A DNA stretch of 23,377 bases from Candidatus Methanoplasma sp. (GTDB lineage: Archaea > Thermoplasmatota > Thermoplasmata > Methanomassiliicoccales > Methanomethylophilaceae). The stretch's first letter is position 1, and every line of letters starts with the position of its first letter. Positions 15,252-23,227 of the stretch are shown here, piece by piece. The position numbers were made by a program, and so were the translations under genes. The notes below the pieces were generated by a model that did not search any database, was not told where the DNA came from, and saw nothing but the letters and a program-made list of their open reading frames with translations. The stretch covers positions 1 to 23,377 of the forward strand of contig JAITCQ010000073.1 in NCBI GenBank assembly GCA_031283015.1. The letters are read 5' to 3'.

Positions 15252-15634
15252 GTTCTCACCTCTTCGCCGTCTACTGTTCTCGGCGCTATCTTATCAATAA
15301 GGGCCTCCGGTTCGTCCGAATCGAACGTTACCGCCAGGGTTCCGAGGATCGTCCTCGGTTCCGTGAACGATATCTTCCCCACAACGGCGACCTGTTTGTT
15401 CAGATGTATCGTGATCGTCCTGCCCCTGATGCCCTTGAACATCATCGACCTCGTGCTGTCAAGTATCTTCTGCTTACGCACAAGGTCGCAGAACCGGTCC
15501 GTCCCGGCCTCCCCTTCGAACCCCCGATCCGTCCTTTCCAGCGATGTGTTCGGGAAGATATTCAGGACCGCGTCCCTCACCTTCTCCGGATCCTCGCTGG
15601 GACAGACCGGGCATGACACAAGAACCGTAACCAT
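15248..15634 (-). CDS. UPF0201 family protein
   Basis: A 128-residue protein matching the archaeal UPF0201 family: it opens with VTVLVSCPV and PSEDPEKVRDAVLNIFP, followed by LVRKQKILDSTRSMMF and a C-terminal FDSDEPEALIDKIAP. Relatives are small alpha/beta proteins suspected to bind RNA; no enzymatic motif is seen. I use ATG 15634 rather than the frame's earlier Met (15673), because family members begin at this point and a TATA-like TTAAATA lies about 26 bases upstream, fitting a leaderless start. It is coupled to the downstream isomerase-like gene and is divergent from the polymerase subunit gene. Confidence 0.85.
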   Translation of the reverse strand: MVTVLVSCPVCPSEDPEKVRDAVLNIFPNTSLERTDRGFEGEAGTDRFCDLVRKQKILDSTRSMMFKGIRGRTITIHLNKQVAVVGKISFTEPRTILGTLAVTFDSDEPEALIDKIAPRTVDGEEVRT

Positions 15635-15654
15635 GTTACGGGGCAGGCGTTGTG

Positions 15655-15694
15655 CGTATTTAACCCCCTTCACGGGGGTTGAAAGGTTATTTAG
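15655..15694. promoter_or_regulatory. Divergent promoters with a shared palindrome
   Basis: The - strand TTAAATA (15657-15663) lies ~26 bases before the UPF0201 ATG and the + strand TTATTTAG (about 15687-15694) lies ~27 bases before the polymerase ATG. Between and overlapping them is a perfect inverted repeat AACCCCC-TTCAC-GGGGGTT (15662-15680) whose left arm covers the - strand TATA box. A protein bound there could control both genes. Confidence 0.55.
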
Positions 15695-15717
15695 TGAAGT
15701 ACCGTATAACAGATTGC

Positions 15718-17151
15718 ATGAGGTCGGAGGTCCTTAATGCGGCCGCAAGGAGGAACCTGTTCTTCGCTCCGGATGCGTTAGAGATGATACTCTCAAACTC
15801 CGATCCGATGGCCTTTACCAATACGCTTCTGGCAGCTGTCTCCGAGAGTTCCTTGTTCATAGGAAAGAAGGACATCATCGATTTCATCGCGGGAGACGCG
15901 GCGGCGGCGCCCGAAAGGGCGCCGATCGTACCGAAGAACAAAAAGAACTGCGGCATCTCCGTCGTTCCCGGGACGGATATCACTGGGGATTCGACGTGCG
16001 AGGGAAAGATCGCCGACTTCGCCGCTTATTTCAAAAGCAGGTTCGTCTCCCTGAAAAGGATGATCGAGAAAAGAAAGGACTTCGGGATGGCCGTATCGAT
16101 ATCCAAGGCCCTGACCCTCGGAAGGGAGACGAAGATCATAGGGATGATCTACGAGAAAAAGGAGACGAAGAACGGCCACACCACCTTGTCCCTGGAGGAC
16201 GAGACCGGGACATGCACCGTTCTGATATCCAAAGACTCCCCGTGCTTCGGAGAGATGTTCGTCAACGACGAGGTCGTAGGCATAGCCGGGAAACCATCGT
16301 CGAGGGGGGACCTTTTCATTGCGGATAAGATTTTCCGACCGGACATCCCCGCCGGGCGCACATGGGTGCCGTCGGACTCGACGGCCTCCGTCGCCTTCCT
16401 TTCCGACATACATGTGGGGAGTTCCACGTTCCTTGAGAAAGAGTGGAAAAGGATGATGAGTTGGCTGAGGACGAACGCGTACGATATGGATCTCGATTAC
16501 CTTGTGCTCCCGGGGGATGTGGTGGACGGGATAGGGATATTCCCGGGACAAGAGGAGGAACTGAGGATCGCCGACATCTACGAACAGTATGAGAAGCTGG
16601 GAGAGTACGTCAAAGAGATACCCGACCACATCAAGATACTGATCCAACCGGGCAATCACGACGCGGTGAGGCTGGCCGAACCACAGCCGGCGCTGGGCGA
16701 GATATTCACCAAAGGTTTCGATTCCAACGTAATAATGGCGGGGAACCCCGTCAGCATCGAGATCGAAGGGAGGTCGATCCTTTCCTACCACGGCAAGAGC
16801 ATCGATGACTGGGTGGCGAGCGTGCAGAAGCTCAACTACGAGGATCCGATCAGCGTGATGAGAGAGATGCTCACCCGGCGCCATCTCTCCCCCATGTACG
16901 GCGGGAAGACCGCCATGGCGCCGGAGAAGAAGGATTACCTTGTGATCGAGCGCGTACCGGACATATTCGTCTCCGGCCACGTGCACGGCGCGGGAAAGAT
17001 GGATTACCGCGGCATCAAGATCATCAACGCATCCGCATGGCAGGACCAGACGGAGTATCAGAGGGCGCATAACTTCAACCCGAACCCGGCGATAATGCCA
17101 GTGGTCCACCTGGGCACCGGCGCCGCGCGGATGATGGACTTTACCAAATAA
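15718..17151 (+). CDS. polB: DNA polymerase D (Pol II archaeal) small subunit DP1
   Basis: The 477-residue small subunit of the archaeal replicative D-family polymerase, with 3'-5' exonuclease activity in known homologues. The N-terminal ~100 residues are helical and linker-like, followed by an OB-fold (about 120-215, with KIIGMIYEKK and LSLEDETGTC). A calcineurin-like phosphoesterase domain follows, with all metal motifs intact: D230-x-H232 (SDIHVG), G-D267 (LPGDVVDG), GN313-H314-D and GH421-VH423-G. The partner DP2 is not in the window. ATG 15718 is preferred over a TTG at 15679 because a TATA-like box is ~27 bases upstream and the extension would overlap the palindrome. The intact nuclease motifs argue for an active exonuclease, unlike the eukaryotic B-subunits. 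Confidence 0.95.
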   Translation: MRSEVLNAAARRNLFFAPDALEMILSNSDPMAFTNTLLAAVSESSLFIGKKDIIDFIAGDAAAAPERAPIVPKNKKNCGISVVPGTDITGDSTCEGKIADFAAYFKSRFVSLKRMIEKRKDFGMAVSISKALTLGRETKIIGMIYEKKETKNGHTTLSLEDETGTCTVLISKDSPCFGEMFVNDEVVGIAGKPSSRGDLFIADKIFRPDIPAGRTWVPSDSTASVAFLSDIHVGSSTFLEKEWKRMMSWLRTNAYDMDLDYLVLPGDVVDGIGIFPGQEEELRIADIYEQYEKLGEYVKEIPDHIKILIQPGNHDAVRLAEPQPALGEIFTKGFDSNVIMAGNPVSIEIEGRSILSYHGKSIDDWVASVQKLNYEDPISVMREMLTRRHLSPMYGGKTAMAPEKKDYLVIERVPDIFVSGHVHGAGKMDYRGIKIINASAWQDQTEYQRAHNFNPNPAIMPVVHLGTGAARMMDFTK

Positions 17152-17317
17152 GATGCGCGGGGCGGCACATCGCTGTCTTATCGGCCAATCTCGGTTCGGT
17201 AATGAGCACAGCACAGCCATTTTCCATCTGATTTATTGTTCGATATTGTTTGGTAATACACTATAAAGAAATTAACAACAGAGATCGACAACAGAGGGGG
17301 GATCCTGTAACATGACT

Positions 17318-17339
17318 GCGAACCCGCGGGCGCATTTTT
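17318..17339 (+). terminator. Weak stem plus T5 after polB
   Basis: A short GC stem around CCCGCGGG (closed by GCG/CGC) is followed by TTTTT at 17335-17339. It fits the end of the polB transcript, though it is 170 bases past the stop. Confidence 0.35.
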
Positions 17340-17366
17340 ATTTAAAGATCGTCTGAACCCCTGCAG

Positions 17367-17372
17367 AAAAAA
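17367..17372 (-). terminator. T6 tract ending the ATP synthase operon
   Basis: On the - strand six T residues follow 18 bases past the stop of the last small gene of the operon, the usual archaeal termination signal. Confidence 0.45.
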
Positions 17373-17390
17373 GAGATTTAGTTAAGTGGT

Positions 17391-17537
17391 TTAGGCGTCA
17401 AGGAAAAAGACCCAGACCATTAAAAGGAAGCCGAGGATGAGCATCAGGTACGCCGTGACCCAGATGAAGGTGAAGACCCTTTTCAGTTTCTTCGGGTCCT
17501 CGCTTATCGAGTCCGCGCGCTCCCTGAACGATCTCAC
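17391..17537 (-). CDS. Small single-helix membrane protein coupled to atpD, 48 aa
   Basis: An unannotated-looking small gene. It starts with GTG at 17537, which overlaps the atpD stop as GTGA, the same junction used elsewhere in this operon. The product has a charged N-terminal half (RSFRERADSISEDPKKLKR) and one long hydrophobic helix (residues ~21-45, VFTFIWVTAYLMLILGFLL and onward), ending Leu-Asp-Ala. The Lys/Arg run before the helix predicts the N-terminus inside the cell. It is not any canonical A-type ATP synthase subunit. It could be an accessory, assembly or inhibitory membrane peptide of the complex, or a separate protein using the operon's end. Reading frame, coupling and a clear transmembrane helix support that it is real. 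Confidence 0.7.
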   Translation of the reverse strand: MRSFRERADSISEDPKKLKRVFTFIWVTAYLMLILGFLLMVWVFFLDA

Positions 17538-18178
17538 TCCGCGGCCGCTCCTTTCTTTTTCAGGTGTTTGAGGCGAGTGGTGTTCTCCCTTTCCATCTCT
17601 TCGAGACGGAACTTTACGAACCTCTCCGCATCCTGAAGTTCAGGTATTATCTTGAACTCCAGGGCGTTGACCCTCCTCTTGGTCTTCTCGATCTCATCCA
17701 GCAGCTTCTTCATGGTGGTCTCGATCTCGGCCGCGCGGACCAGAGTGTCGAGAAGCTTCTCGAAGGCCATCGCGGCCTCCTCGATATAGGCCGACGTTTC
17801 GATCACACCGTATCCTTTGTCGATCATCTTGGTGTGGATCGAGGTGGCCTCCACCTTGGGGACCATCATCCCCATTATGCTCTTACTGCCAAGCTTGACC
17901 TCCGGTTCCGCTTTGAGCGCGTATGCGGCGCTCTTGACGGCGATCTCTCCCTCCACCGTGCGCGCGATGGTTATCTTCTCCATCGCCGCCTCGTAATCGG
18001 AGGAGACGCCCTTACGCATCTTCTTCGCCTTTTCCAGCACCTCGAAGAACTCGATGATGAGGCCGTCCCTCTTCATCTTCATGATCTTATATCCGCTCTG
18101 GGACAGTTTGATCTTCTTCTTGAGGTCCAGAAGGACCGAACGCGTCGGGGTGATGTCTTGGCTTCCCATGAGGCTCAC
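17534..18178 (-). CDS. atpD: A-type ATP synthase subunit D
   Basis: The central-stalk rotor subunit: a long antiparallel coiled coil that reaches into the A3B3 head and turns with the c ring. The 214-residue product begins with the family pattern PTRSVLLDLKKKIKLSQSGYK-like helix, has a globular middle (PEVKLGSKSIMGMMVPKVE) and a second long helix rich in Glu/Lys ending at EKTKRRVNALEFKIIPEL. Length is typical. The GTG at 18178 overlaps the atpB stop (GTGA); ATG 18169, nine bases on, is an equally plausible start. Its own stop overlaps the start of the 48-codon gene. Confidence 0.96.
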   Translation of the reverse strand: MSLMGSQDITPTRSVLLDLKKKIKLSQSGYKIMKMKRDGLIIEFFEVLEKAKKMRKGVSSDYEAAMEKITIARTVEGEIAVKSAAYALKAEPEVKLGSKSIMGMMVPKVEATSIHTKMIDKGYGVIETSAYIEEAAMAFEKLLDTLVRAAEIETTMKKLLDEIEKTKRRVNALEFKIIPELQDAERFVKFRLEEMERENTTRLKHLKKKGAAAE

Positions 18179-19557
18179 TTCTTCAGGTACTGCTCGATGT
18201 ATTTGCGGTCTATCCTGGTAAGCTGGTCGACGTCGAGTTCCCTCATGATCTCCCAGGCGATGTCGAGCGTTCTCTCGATGGAGCGGTCCTCGTCAAGGCC
18301 CTGGCGGACGACGCGGTCCTCGAACAGGTCGGCGAAGTCCAGGAATTTTCTGTCTTTCGCTGACAGCGAGTCCTTACCGACGATGGCCACCAGGCCGCGG
18401 AGGTCCTTACCTTCCGCATATGAGGCGTACAGCTGGTCCGACACCGCCTTGTGATCCTCGCGGGTCTTGCCTTTTCCGACGCCGGAGTTCATCAGACGGC
18501 TCAGGGACGACGAGACGTTCACCGGCGGGTAGATGCCGTTGCGGTGCAATTCCCTCGACAGAACGATCTGCCCTTCCGTGATGTAGCCGGAAAGGTCCGG
18601 TATGGGGTGGGTGATGTCGTCGCCGGGCATCGAGAGGATGGGGATCTGAGTGATAGAACCTTTCTTCTCCTTTATCCTGCCGGCGCGCTCATAGAGCTGG
18701 GCGAGATCGGTGTACATGTAGCCGGGATACCCGCGTCTTCCGGGGACCTCTTCCCTCGCGGCGCCGACCTGACGGAGAGCCTCGCAGTAGTTGGTTATAT
18801 CGGTCATGATGACAAGCACCTGCATGCCGAGCTCGAACGCCATGTATTCCGCGGTGGTCAGACCGAGACGGGGCGTGACGATACGTTCGACAGCCGGGTC
18901 GTCGGCGAGGTTCAGGAACACCACCGCGCTCTTCAGCGCGCCGGTCCTCTCGAACTCCTTCATGAACATCTGCTTCTCTTCGTTAGTTATTCCGAGCGCG
19001 ATGAACACCACGGCGAACTCCTCGTTCTCTCCCAGGACCTTCGCCTGCCTTGCGATCTGCAATGCGATCTCGTTGTGCGGAAGTCCCGACCCGGAGAATA
19101 TGGGCAGTTTCTGCCCCCTCACGAGGGTGTTCATCCCGTCGATCGTCGATATTCCCGTTTGAATGAAATCTGCCGGGCTGTCCCTTGCCCACGGGTTGAT
19201 GGCCGCGCCGACAATATCGAGTTCCTTATCGGGAACGATCCTCGCCCCTCCGTCGAGGGGCTCTCCGGCTCCGGAAAGGACCCTTCCCAGCATTTCCCTG
19301 GAGACGGGCATCTTCATCGTGTCGCCCAAGAAGCGCACGGACGCCTGCCGATCTATCCCGGAAGTGCCCTCGAATATCTGGACCACGACGATCTCGTCGG
19401 ACGTGTCCAGGACCTGGCCTCTTTTCATCGTTCCGTCGGAAAGCCTTACGCTGACCATCTCCTGATAGCCGACCGGTTCGGTCTTCTTCACGAAGATCAG
19501 CGGCCCGGCTATTTGAGAGACGGTCTTGTACTCCTTGGATACTTTTGCTTTTGTCAT
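18175..19557 (-). CDS. atpB: A-type ATP synthase subunit B
   Basis: The non-catalytic nucleotide-binding subunit of the A3B3 head, 460 residues, full length. The fold is that of the F1-alpha/V1-B family, but the P-loop is replaced by FSGSGLPHNE (154-163) with no GK(T/S), as is normal for B. Other family stretches: the TGISTIDGMNTLVRGQ helix-strand, ITNYCEALRQVGAAREEVPGRRGYPGYMY and the C-terminal LRELDVDQL-like helix. It starts 5 bases after the atpA stop, with a GTGAG upstream as a modest SD. Confidence 0.98.
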   Translation of the reverse strand: MTKAKVSKEYKTVSQIAGPLIFVKKTEPVGYQEMVSVRLSDGTMKRGQVLDTSDEIVVVQIFEGTSGIDRQASVRFLGDTMKMPVSREMLGRVLSGAGEPLDGGARIVPDKELDIVGAAINPWARDSPADFIQTGISTIDGMNTLVRGQKLPIFSGSGLPHNEIALQIARQAKVLGENEEFAVVFIALGITNEEKQMFMKEFERTGALKSAVVFLNLADDPAVERIVTPRLGLTTAEYMAFELGMQVLVIMTDITNYCEALRQVGAAREEVPGRRGYPGYMYTDLAQLYERAGRIKEKKGSITQIPILSMPGDDITHPIPDLSGYITEGQIVLSRELHRNGIYPPVNVSSSLSRLMNSGVGKGKTREDHKAVSDQLYASYAEGKDLRGLVAIVGKDSLSAKDRKFLDFADLFEDRVVRQGLDEDRSIERTLDIAWEIMRELDVDQLTRIDRKYIEQYLKK

Positions 19558-19561
19558 TGTC

Positions 19562-21292
19562 TCACGCTCCGAGTCCCGCGAACTGTTCTTCCATATCTTT
19601 GGACACGGCCTCGAGTTCCTCGTCGATGTTCTCTTCGTACTTGGCCTGAGTGAACCTCTGCCTCACCGGGAGGTACGCGATCTTGTCCACCTGTATTCCG
19701 GCGGCAAGCGCGTTGACCGCCAGGTCGGAGTACTTCTTGATCAGCGTCATCATCACATACTGTCTTTTTATGGGACAGTACGCGTCCACGGGGTGGTAGG
19801 CGTTCTGCTGCAGGTATATCTCGCGGATCATCTTCGCCACTTCGAGGGTCATCTTTTGCTCGTCCGGCAGAGAGTCGGAACCGACCATCTGCACTATCTC
19901 CTGCAACTCGGATTCCTTCTGAAGGACCTGCATGGCCCATGCCTTGAGGTCGGGGAAGTTCTCCGCCACGTTCTTCTTGTACCAACTGCCCAACTGTTTA
20001 TCGTACATCGTATACGACGTCAGCCAGTTGATCGTCGGGAAATGTCTCCTCTCCCTCAGCTTGGTGTCCAGCGCCCAGAACACGCGGACTATACGCAGCG
20101 TGTTCTGCGTCACGGGTTCCGACAGGTCCCCTCCGGGAGGCGATACCGCCCCGATGACGGAGATCGATCCTATCTCGCCGCTCAGCGCGTTCGCGCGGCA
20201 TGCGCGCTCGTAGAATTCGGAAAGACGGCCCGCAAGGTACGCTGGGTATCCTTCCTCGCCGGGCATCTCTTCCAGTCTCGACGATATCTCACGCATGGCC
20301 TCCGCCCACCTTGACGTGGAGTCGGCCATCAGCGAGACATCGTATCCCATATCTCTAAAGTATTCCGCTATCGTTATTCCCGTGTAAACGGACGCTTCCC
20401 TTGCGGCCACGGGCATGTTGGACGTGTTCGCGATAAGGACGGTCCTGTTCATCAGGGATTCGCCGGTGGACGGATCCACGAGCTCGGGGAATTCCATCAG
20501 AACTTCGGTCATCTCGTTGCCGCGCTCGCCGCATCCGATGTAGACCACGATCTCCGCGTCGGAGTATTTGGCCAGGGATTGCTGCGTGACGGTCTTCCCG
20601 GTGCCGAACGCGCCGGGGATGGCCGCCGCCCCGCCCTTCGCCAGGGGGAACATCGTGTCCAATACCCGAAGTCCGGTGACCAGCGGTATGTCCGGCTGGA
20701 GTTTCTCTTTCACCGGTCTCGACACGCGCACCGGCCATTTCTGCATCAGCGAGACGCTCTGTCCGTCGACCTTTGCGATCACCTCTTCCACCGTGTACTT
20801 GCCGGCGGATATGTCGCTTATCTTTCCTTTCTTGAATGCCGGAGGGACCATGATCTTGTGGACCATCGGGCCTTCCATGACGGTACCGATCACCTGTCCC
20901 GCCTCGACCTCATCACCGTTCTTCACCGTGGGCTTGAATTCCCACTTCTTGTCTCTGTCGAGTCCAGGTGCGGAAACGCCGCGGAAGATATAATCTCCCA
21001 TTTTGCCCCTGAGCACGGGAAGGGGCCTCTGTATTCCGTCATAAACGGAGGTCAGAAGTCCCGGACCGAGTTCCGCGACAAGAGGGAGCCCGGTGTTTGT
21101 GACCGGCTCTCCGGGCTTTACGCCCGAAGTATCCTCATAAACCTGGATGATAGAGTAGTCGCCTATGATCTTGATGACCTCGCCCATGAGACCCTCCACC
21201 CCTACCTGTACCACGTCGTACATCTTGGGGGTGATCCCGGTTGCCGTCACCACAGGACCTGCGACCCTGTAGATTACACCTTTCGTGCTCAT
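19562..21292 (-). CDS. atpA: A-type ATP synthase subunit A (catalytic)
   Basis: The catalytic subunit of the ATP synthase head, 576 residues. A beta-barrel N-terminus (GVIYRVAGPVV) is followed by the extra non-homologous region specific to A subunits (about 110-190, YIFRGVSAPGLDRDKKWEF and VMEGPMVHKIMVPP). The Walker A loop is G227-AFGTGKT-234, then CGERGNEMTEVL with the catalytic Glu, the Walker B/ADSTSRWAEA stretch and the C-terminal helical domain. The P-loop is fully conserved, in contrast to subunit B. The ATG abuts the atpF stop with no spacer. A-type enzymes in methanogens make ATP from the ion gradient. Confidence 0.98.
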   Translation of the reverse strand: MSTKGVIYRVAGPVVTATGITPKMYDVVQVGVEGLMGEVIKIIGDYSIIQVYEDTSGVKPGEPVTNTGLPLVAELGPGLLTSVYDGIQRPLPVLRGKMGDYIFRGVSAPGLDRDKKWEFKPTVKNGDEVEAGQVIGTVMEGPMVHKIMVPPAFKKGKISDISAGKYTVEEVIAKVDGQSVSLMQKWPVRVSRPVKEKLQPDIPLVTGLRVLDTMFPLAKGGAAAIPGAFGTGKTVTQQSLAKYSDAEIVVYIGCGERGNEMTEVLMEFPELVDPSTGESLMNRTVLIANTSNMPVAAREASVYTGITIAEYFRDMGYDVSLMADSTSRWAEAMREISSRLEEMPGEEGYPAYLAGRLSEFYERACRANALSGEIGSISVIGAVSPPGGDLSEPVTQNTLRIVRVFWALDTKLRERRHFPTINWLTSYTMYDKQLGSWYKKNVAENFPDLKAWAMQVLQKESELQEIVQMVGSDSLPDEQKMTLEVAKMIREIYLQQNAYHPVDAYCPIKRQYVMMTLIKKYSDLAVNALAAGIQVDKIAYLPVRQRFTQAKYEENIDEELEAVSKDMEEQFAGLGA

Positions 21293-21598
21293 TTACTCAT
21301 CCTCTGTTTTGTATAAATCAACGCCAATTGCTCTTTTGACCTTCTCGCGAAGGTCGCTTTCGTCTCCGCCCACCGGCACGACCACAGGTTGGATGGAGTC
21401 CAGAATCTTCGATCTGAAGTTGTGCTGAAGGTATTTTAGGTCTTTCGCATCGACGGCCAGGATGCCTATGTTGGCATCGGACATGGCCTCTCCGATCACA
21501 TTCTGGTAATTGCTTTCGTCAGCCACGAACACGCGCTTCAGCCCAGCCAGTCTGAACCCCAACACGAATTCCTCGCTGCCCACTACCGCTATCTCCAT
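21293..21598 (-). CDS. atpF: A-type ATP synthase subunit F
   Basis: A 101-residue central-stalk subunit with a CheY-like alpha/beta fold. It opens with EIAVVGSEEFVLGFRLAGL and has the strand NIGILAVDAKDL and the family's PVVVPVGG near the C-terminus. It binds the D subunit and, in relatives, modulates ATPase activity. The ATG shares one base with the atpC stop (TGATG), favouring re-initiation by the same ribosome. Confidence 0.95.
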   Translation of the reverse strand: MEIAVVGSEEFVLGFRLAGLKRVFVADESNYQNVIGEAMSDANIGILAVDAKDLKYLQHNFRSKILDSIQPVVVPVGGDESDLREKVKRAIGVDLYKTEDE

Positions 21599-22656
21599 CA
21601 GATCACCAGCAGCCCTTTGATAGTCTCTCTATCCAGCCCGCTCTCCGTTCCCCTCGCTATGACCCTTATGTTCCTGACCTCATTCTCCTTATTGAGCATG
21701 TAGTCTATCACCGGGATCACAGACAGAGGGTACAGGCGCGAGAATTTCTTCGCTTTCTGTCTCTCGTACTTCTTCAGCGCCAGGACCGTTTCCCTGAGAT
21801 TGCCGGATTCCAATGCTTCCTTGATCTCCTCGCCGAACTCCAGCTGGGATGCCTCCGGGATCATGGACCCCACGTCCTCCGCGTTCGCCAGAAGCGACAG
21901 CATCCTGTCATCGACCTTCCTTCCGCCGCGGATGATGTACTTCATCACCTGGTCTCCGTACACTCCTTCCGCCTTGAGCTTCAGGATGGTCTCGAAGTTC
22001 TTCAGGTCCACCTCTTCTCTGACATAGTCATAGAAGATATGGGAGGGCCTCGTCGAAAGGTCTATGCTGCGGATCAGTCTCTCGTAGTGCACCTTCTCCA
22101 GGAAATCCTCGATCACTCCGAGGTTCCCGCTCGCCTTGTAGGCGGAGAGGACCTCCTGAGGGAAGACTACGTGCGCCATCTTCCCGAAGTTCGCCAGGAT
22201 GTCGTCGTCCGAGTCGGACGCGACCAGTTTTTCTAGGGATTCGGCGCCGAGCCTGCCTGCTGGGACGAGATCTTCTCTGATACCGTCCGCGTCCAGCCCG
22301 TACGACTTCCCGCGGAGTATGACCTTCAGGTTCCACACGTCCCACTTGTCGAGATATGCGGACACCATCTCGTAGAGCTCCCCCGTCGAAGACAGGAGGA
22401 TGCTGCCGAACACTTTCGCCATGTTGAGATACGTGGCGTGTTCCAGGAGGTTTATCCCCGACAGTCTTCCCGCCAGGTCCGTCATCTCCTTGCTGTAGCC
22501 GGCCTCGCTTATGTACCGCGAGATCTCCGGCACGGTCATCATCAGCATCTTGTCGTAGTCGTCCTCCTTCATCAGGAGGGACTTCTTCGCTTTCACTCTG
22601 GCGACGGTGTACGCATAGTTGCCTTTGCCTCTGTTGCGCCTGAACATGTCTCTCAC
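21598..22656 (-). CDS. atpC: A-type ATP synthase subunit C
   Basis: The 352-residue all-helical cap that joins the D-F stalk to the c ring (V-type subunit d family). Visible features: NYAYTVARVKAKKSLLM at the start, the repeated helical segments with WNLKVILRGKSYG in the first third and KNFETILKLKAEG further on, and EVRNIRVIARGTESGL near the end. There are no catalytic residues, as expected. The GTG at 22656 overlaps the atpE stop (GTGA); ATG 22647 is an alternative. Confidence 0.95.
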   Translation of the reverse strand: MRDMFRRNRGKGNYAYTVARVKAKKSLLMKEDDYDKMLMMTVPEISRYISEAGYSKEMTDLAGRLSGINLLEHATYLNMAKVFGSILLSSTGELYEMVSAYLDKWDVWNLKVILRGKSYGLDADGIREDLVPAGRLGAESLEKLVASDSDDDILANFGKMAHVVFPQEVLSAYKASGNLGVIEDFLEKVHYERLIRSIDLSTRPSHIFYDYVREEVDLKNFETILKLKAEGVYGDQVMKYIIRGGRKVDDRMLSLLANAEDVGSMIPEASQLEFGEEIKEALESGNLRETVLALKKYERQKAKKFSRLYPLSVIPVIDYMLNKENEVRNIRVIARGTESGLDRETIKGLLVI

Positions 22657-23210
22657 TCGAACAGGATGTCGGACAAGGCCTTTATCTCGCGGTTCCAGAT
22701 GCTCTGAAGGATGGTCTCGTACTGCATGTCCACCTCTACGGTGCCGTCCTCGCTCTGGAGGATCAGTCCCGCGCGCACCCTGGGGTTCGTCTCCACGGAT
22801 TTTACGCCAAGTTCCTTAGCCGTGAAGTCATCCTTGGGGGAAATCACCGCCGTGGGCTTGTCGATCACGGTCTTCGCCGATTTTACCATTCCTTTGTACT
22901 GCTCCAGCTTTGCATCTCTGGGAGCGGACTCAAGGTCGGCGAGGACCGTCTCGAACGCCCTGGCGAGGATCTCCTTCTTTTTGGAAAGGACTATCTTCTT
23001 GCTTTCCAGCTCCGCGCTTGAAAGTTCCTGGCGGTTGAGACGCTCAACTGCTTCTTTGAGCTTCTTGTCCTCTTTTTCTCTCATGTCGGATATCAGCGCG
23101 TTCGCTTCGGCCAGGATCGCCCTGACCTCCGCCTCGGCCTGCGATTCGATCTCGCCGGCCTGCTTGTCGGCGGACGCTGTGATCTCCTTCACGACGTTAT
23201 CTAATGCCAT
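22653..23210 (-). CDS. atpE: A-type ATP synthase subunit E
   Basis: Peripheral-stalk subunit of 185 residues. Residues ~1-100 form a long coiled coil very rich in Ala, Glu and Lys (KQAGEIESQAEAEVRAILAEA), which pairs with subunit H in relatives. The rest is a compact alpha/beta domain (TAVISPKDDFTAKELG, TVEVDMQYETIL) that contacts the A/B head. Subunit H is not in the window; it is usually further upstream. The ATG is 17 bases past the atpK stop with a weak GAGG before it. Confidence 0.95.
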   Translation of the reverse strand: MALDNVVKEITASADKQAGEIESQAEAEVRAILAEANALISDMREKEDKKLKEAVERLNRQELSSAELESKKIVLSKKKEILARAFETVLADLESAPRDAKLEQYKGMVKSAKTVIDKPTAVISPKDDFTAKELGVKSVETNPRVRAGLILQSEDGTVEVDMQYETILQSIWNREIKALSDILFE

Positions 23211-23227
23211 ATGAAGGCCTCAGATAC

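Larger units (their letters stand above)
17152..17390. other. Spacer between convergent polB and the ATP synthase operon
   Basis: A 239-base spacer that appears to hold only transcript ends for both strands, plus a short direct repeat ACAACAGAG (17275-17283, 17288-17296). An AT-rich CTATAAAG near 17261 and a 14-codon open frame at 17312 are probably chance. Confidence 0.5.

Noticed and set aside
15679..15717. TTG start for the polymerase small subunit
   Set aside because: Would place the TATA-like box and the edge of the palindrome inside the coding region; ATG 15718 is at the right distance for a leaderless start.
15793..17220. 475-codon open frame on the - strand
   Set aside because: Lies opposite the DNA polymerase subunit, which has complete catalytic motifs; the antisense product has no recognisable domain and is rich in Arg, His and Val as typical shadow frames are.
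17312..17356. 14-codon open frame after a GAGGGGGGA run downstream of polB
   Set aside because: Very short, ends in a terminator-like T tract and has no supporting conservation or coupling.
18451..19653. 400-codon open frame on the + strand
   Set aside because: Antisense to atpB, which is certain; no domain in the product.
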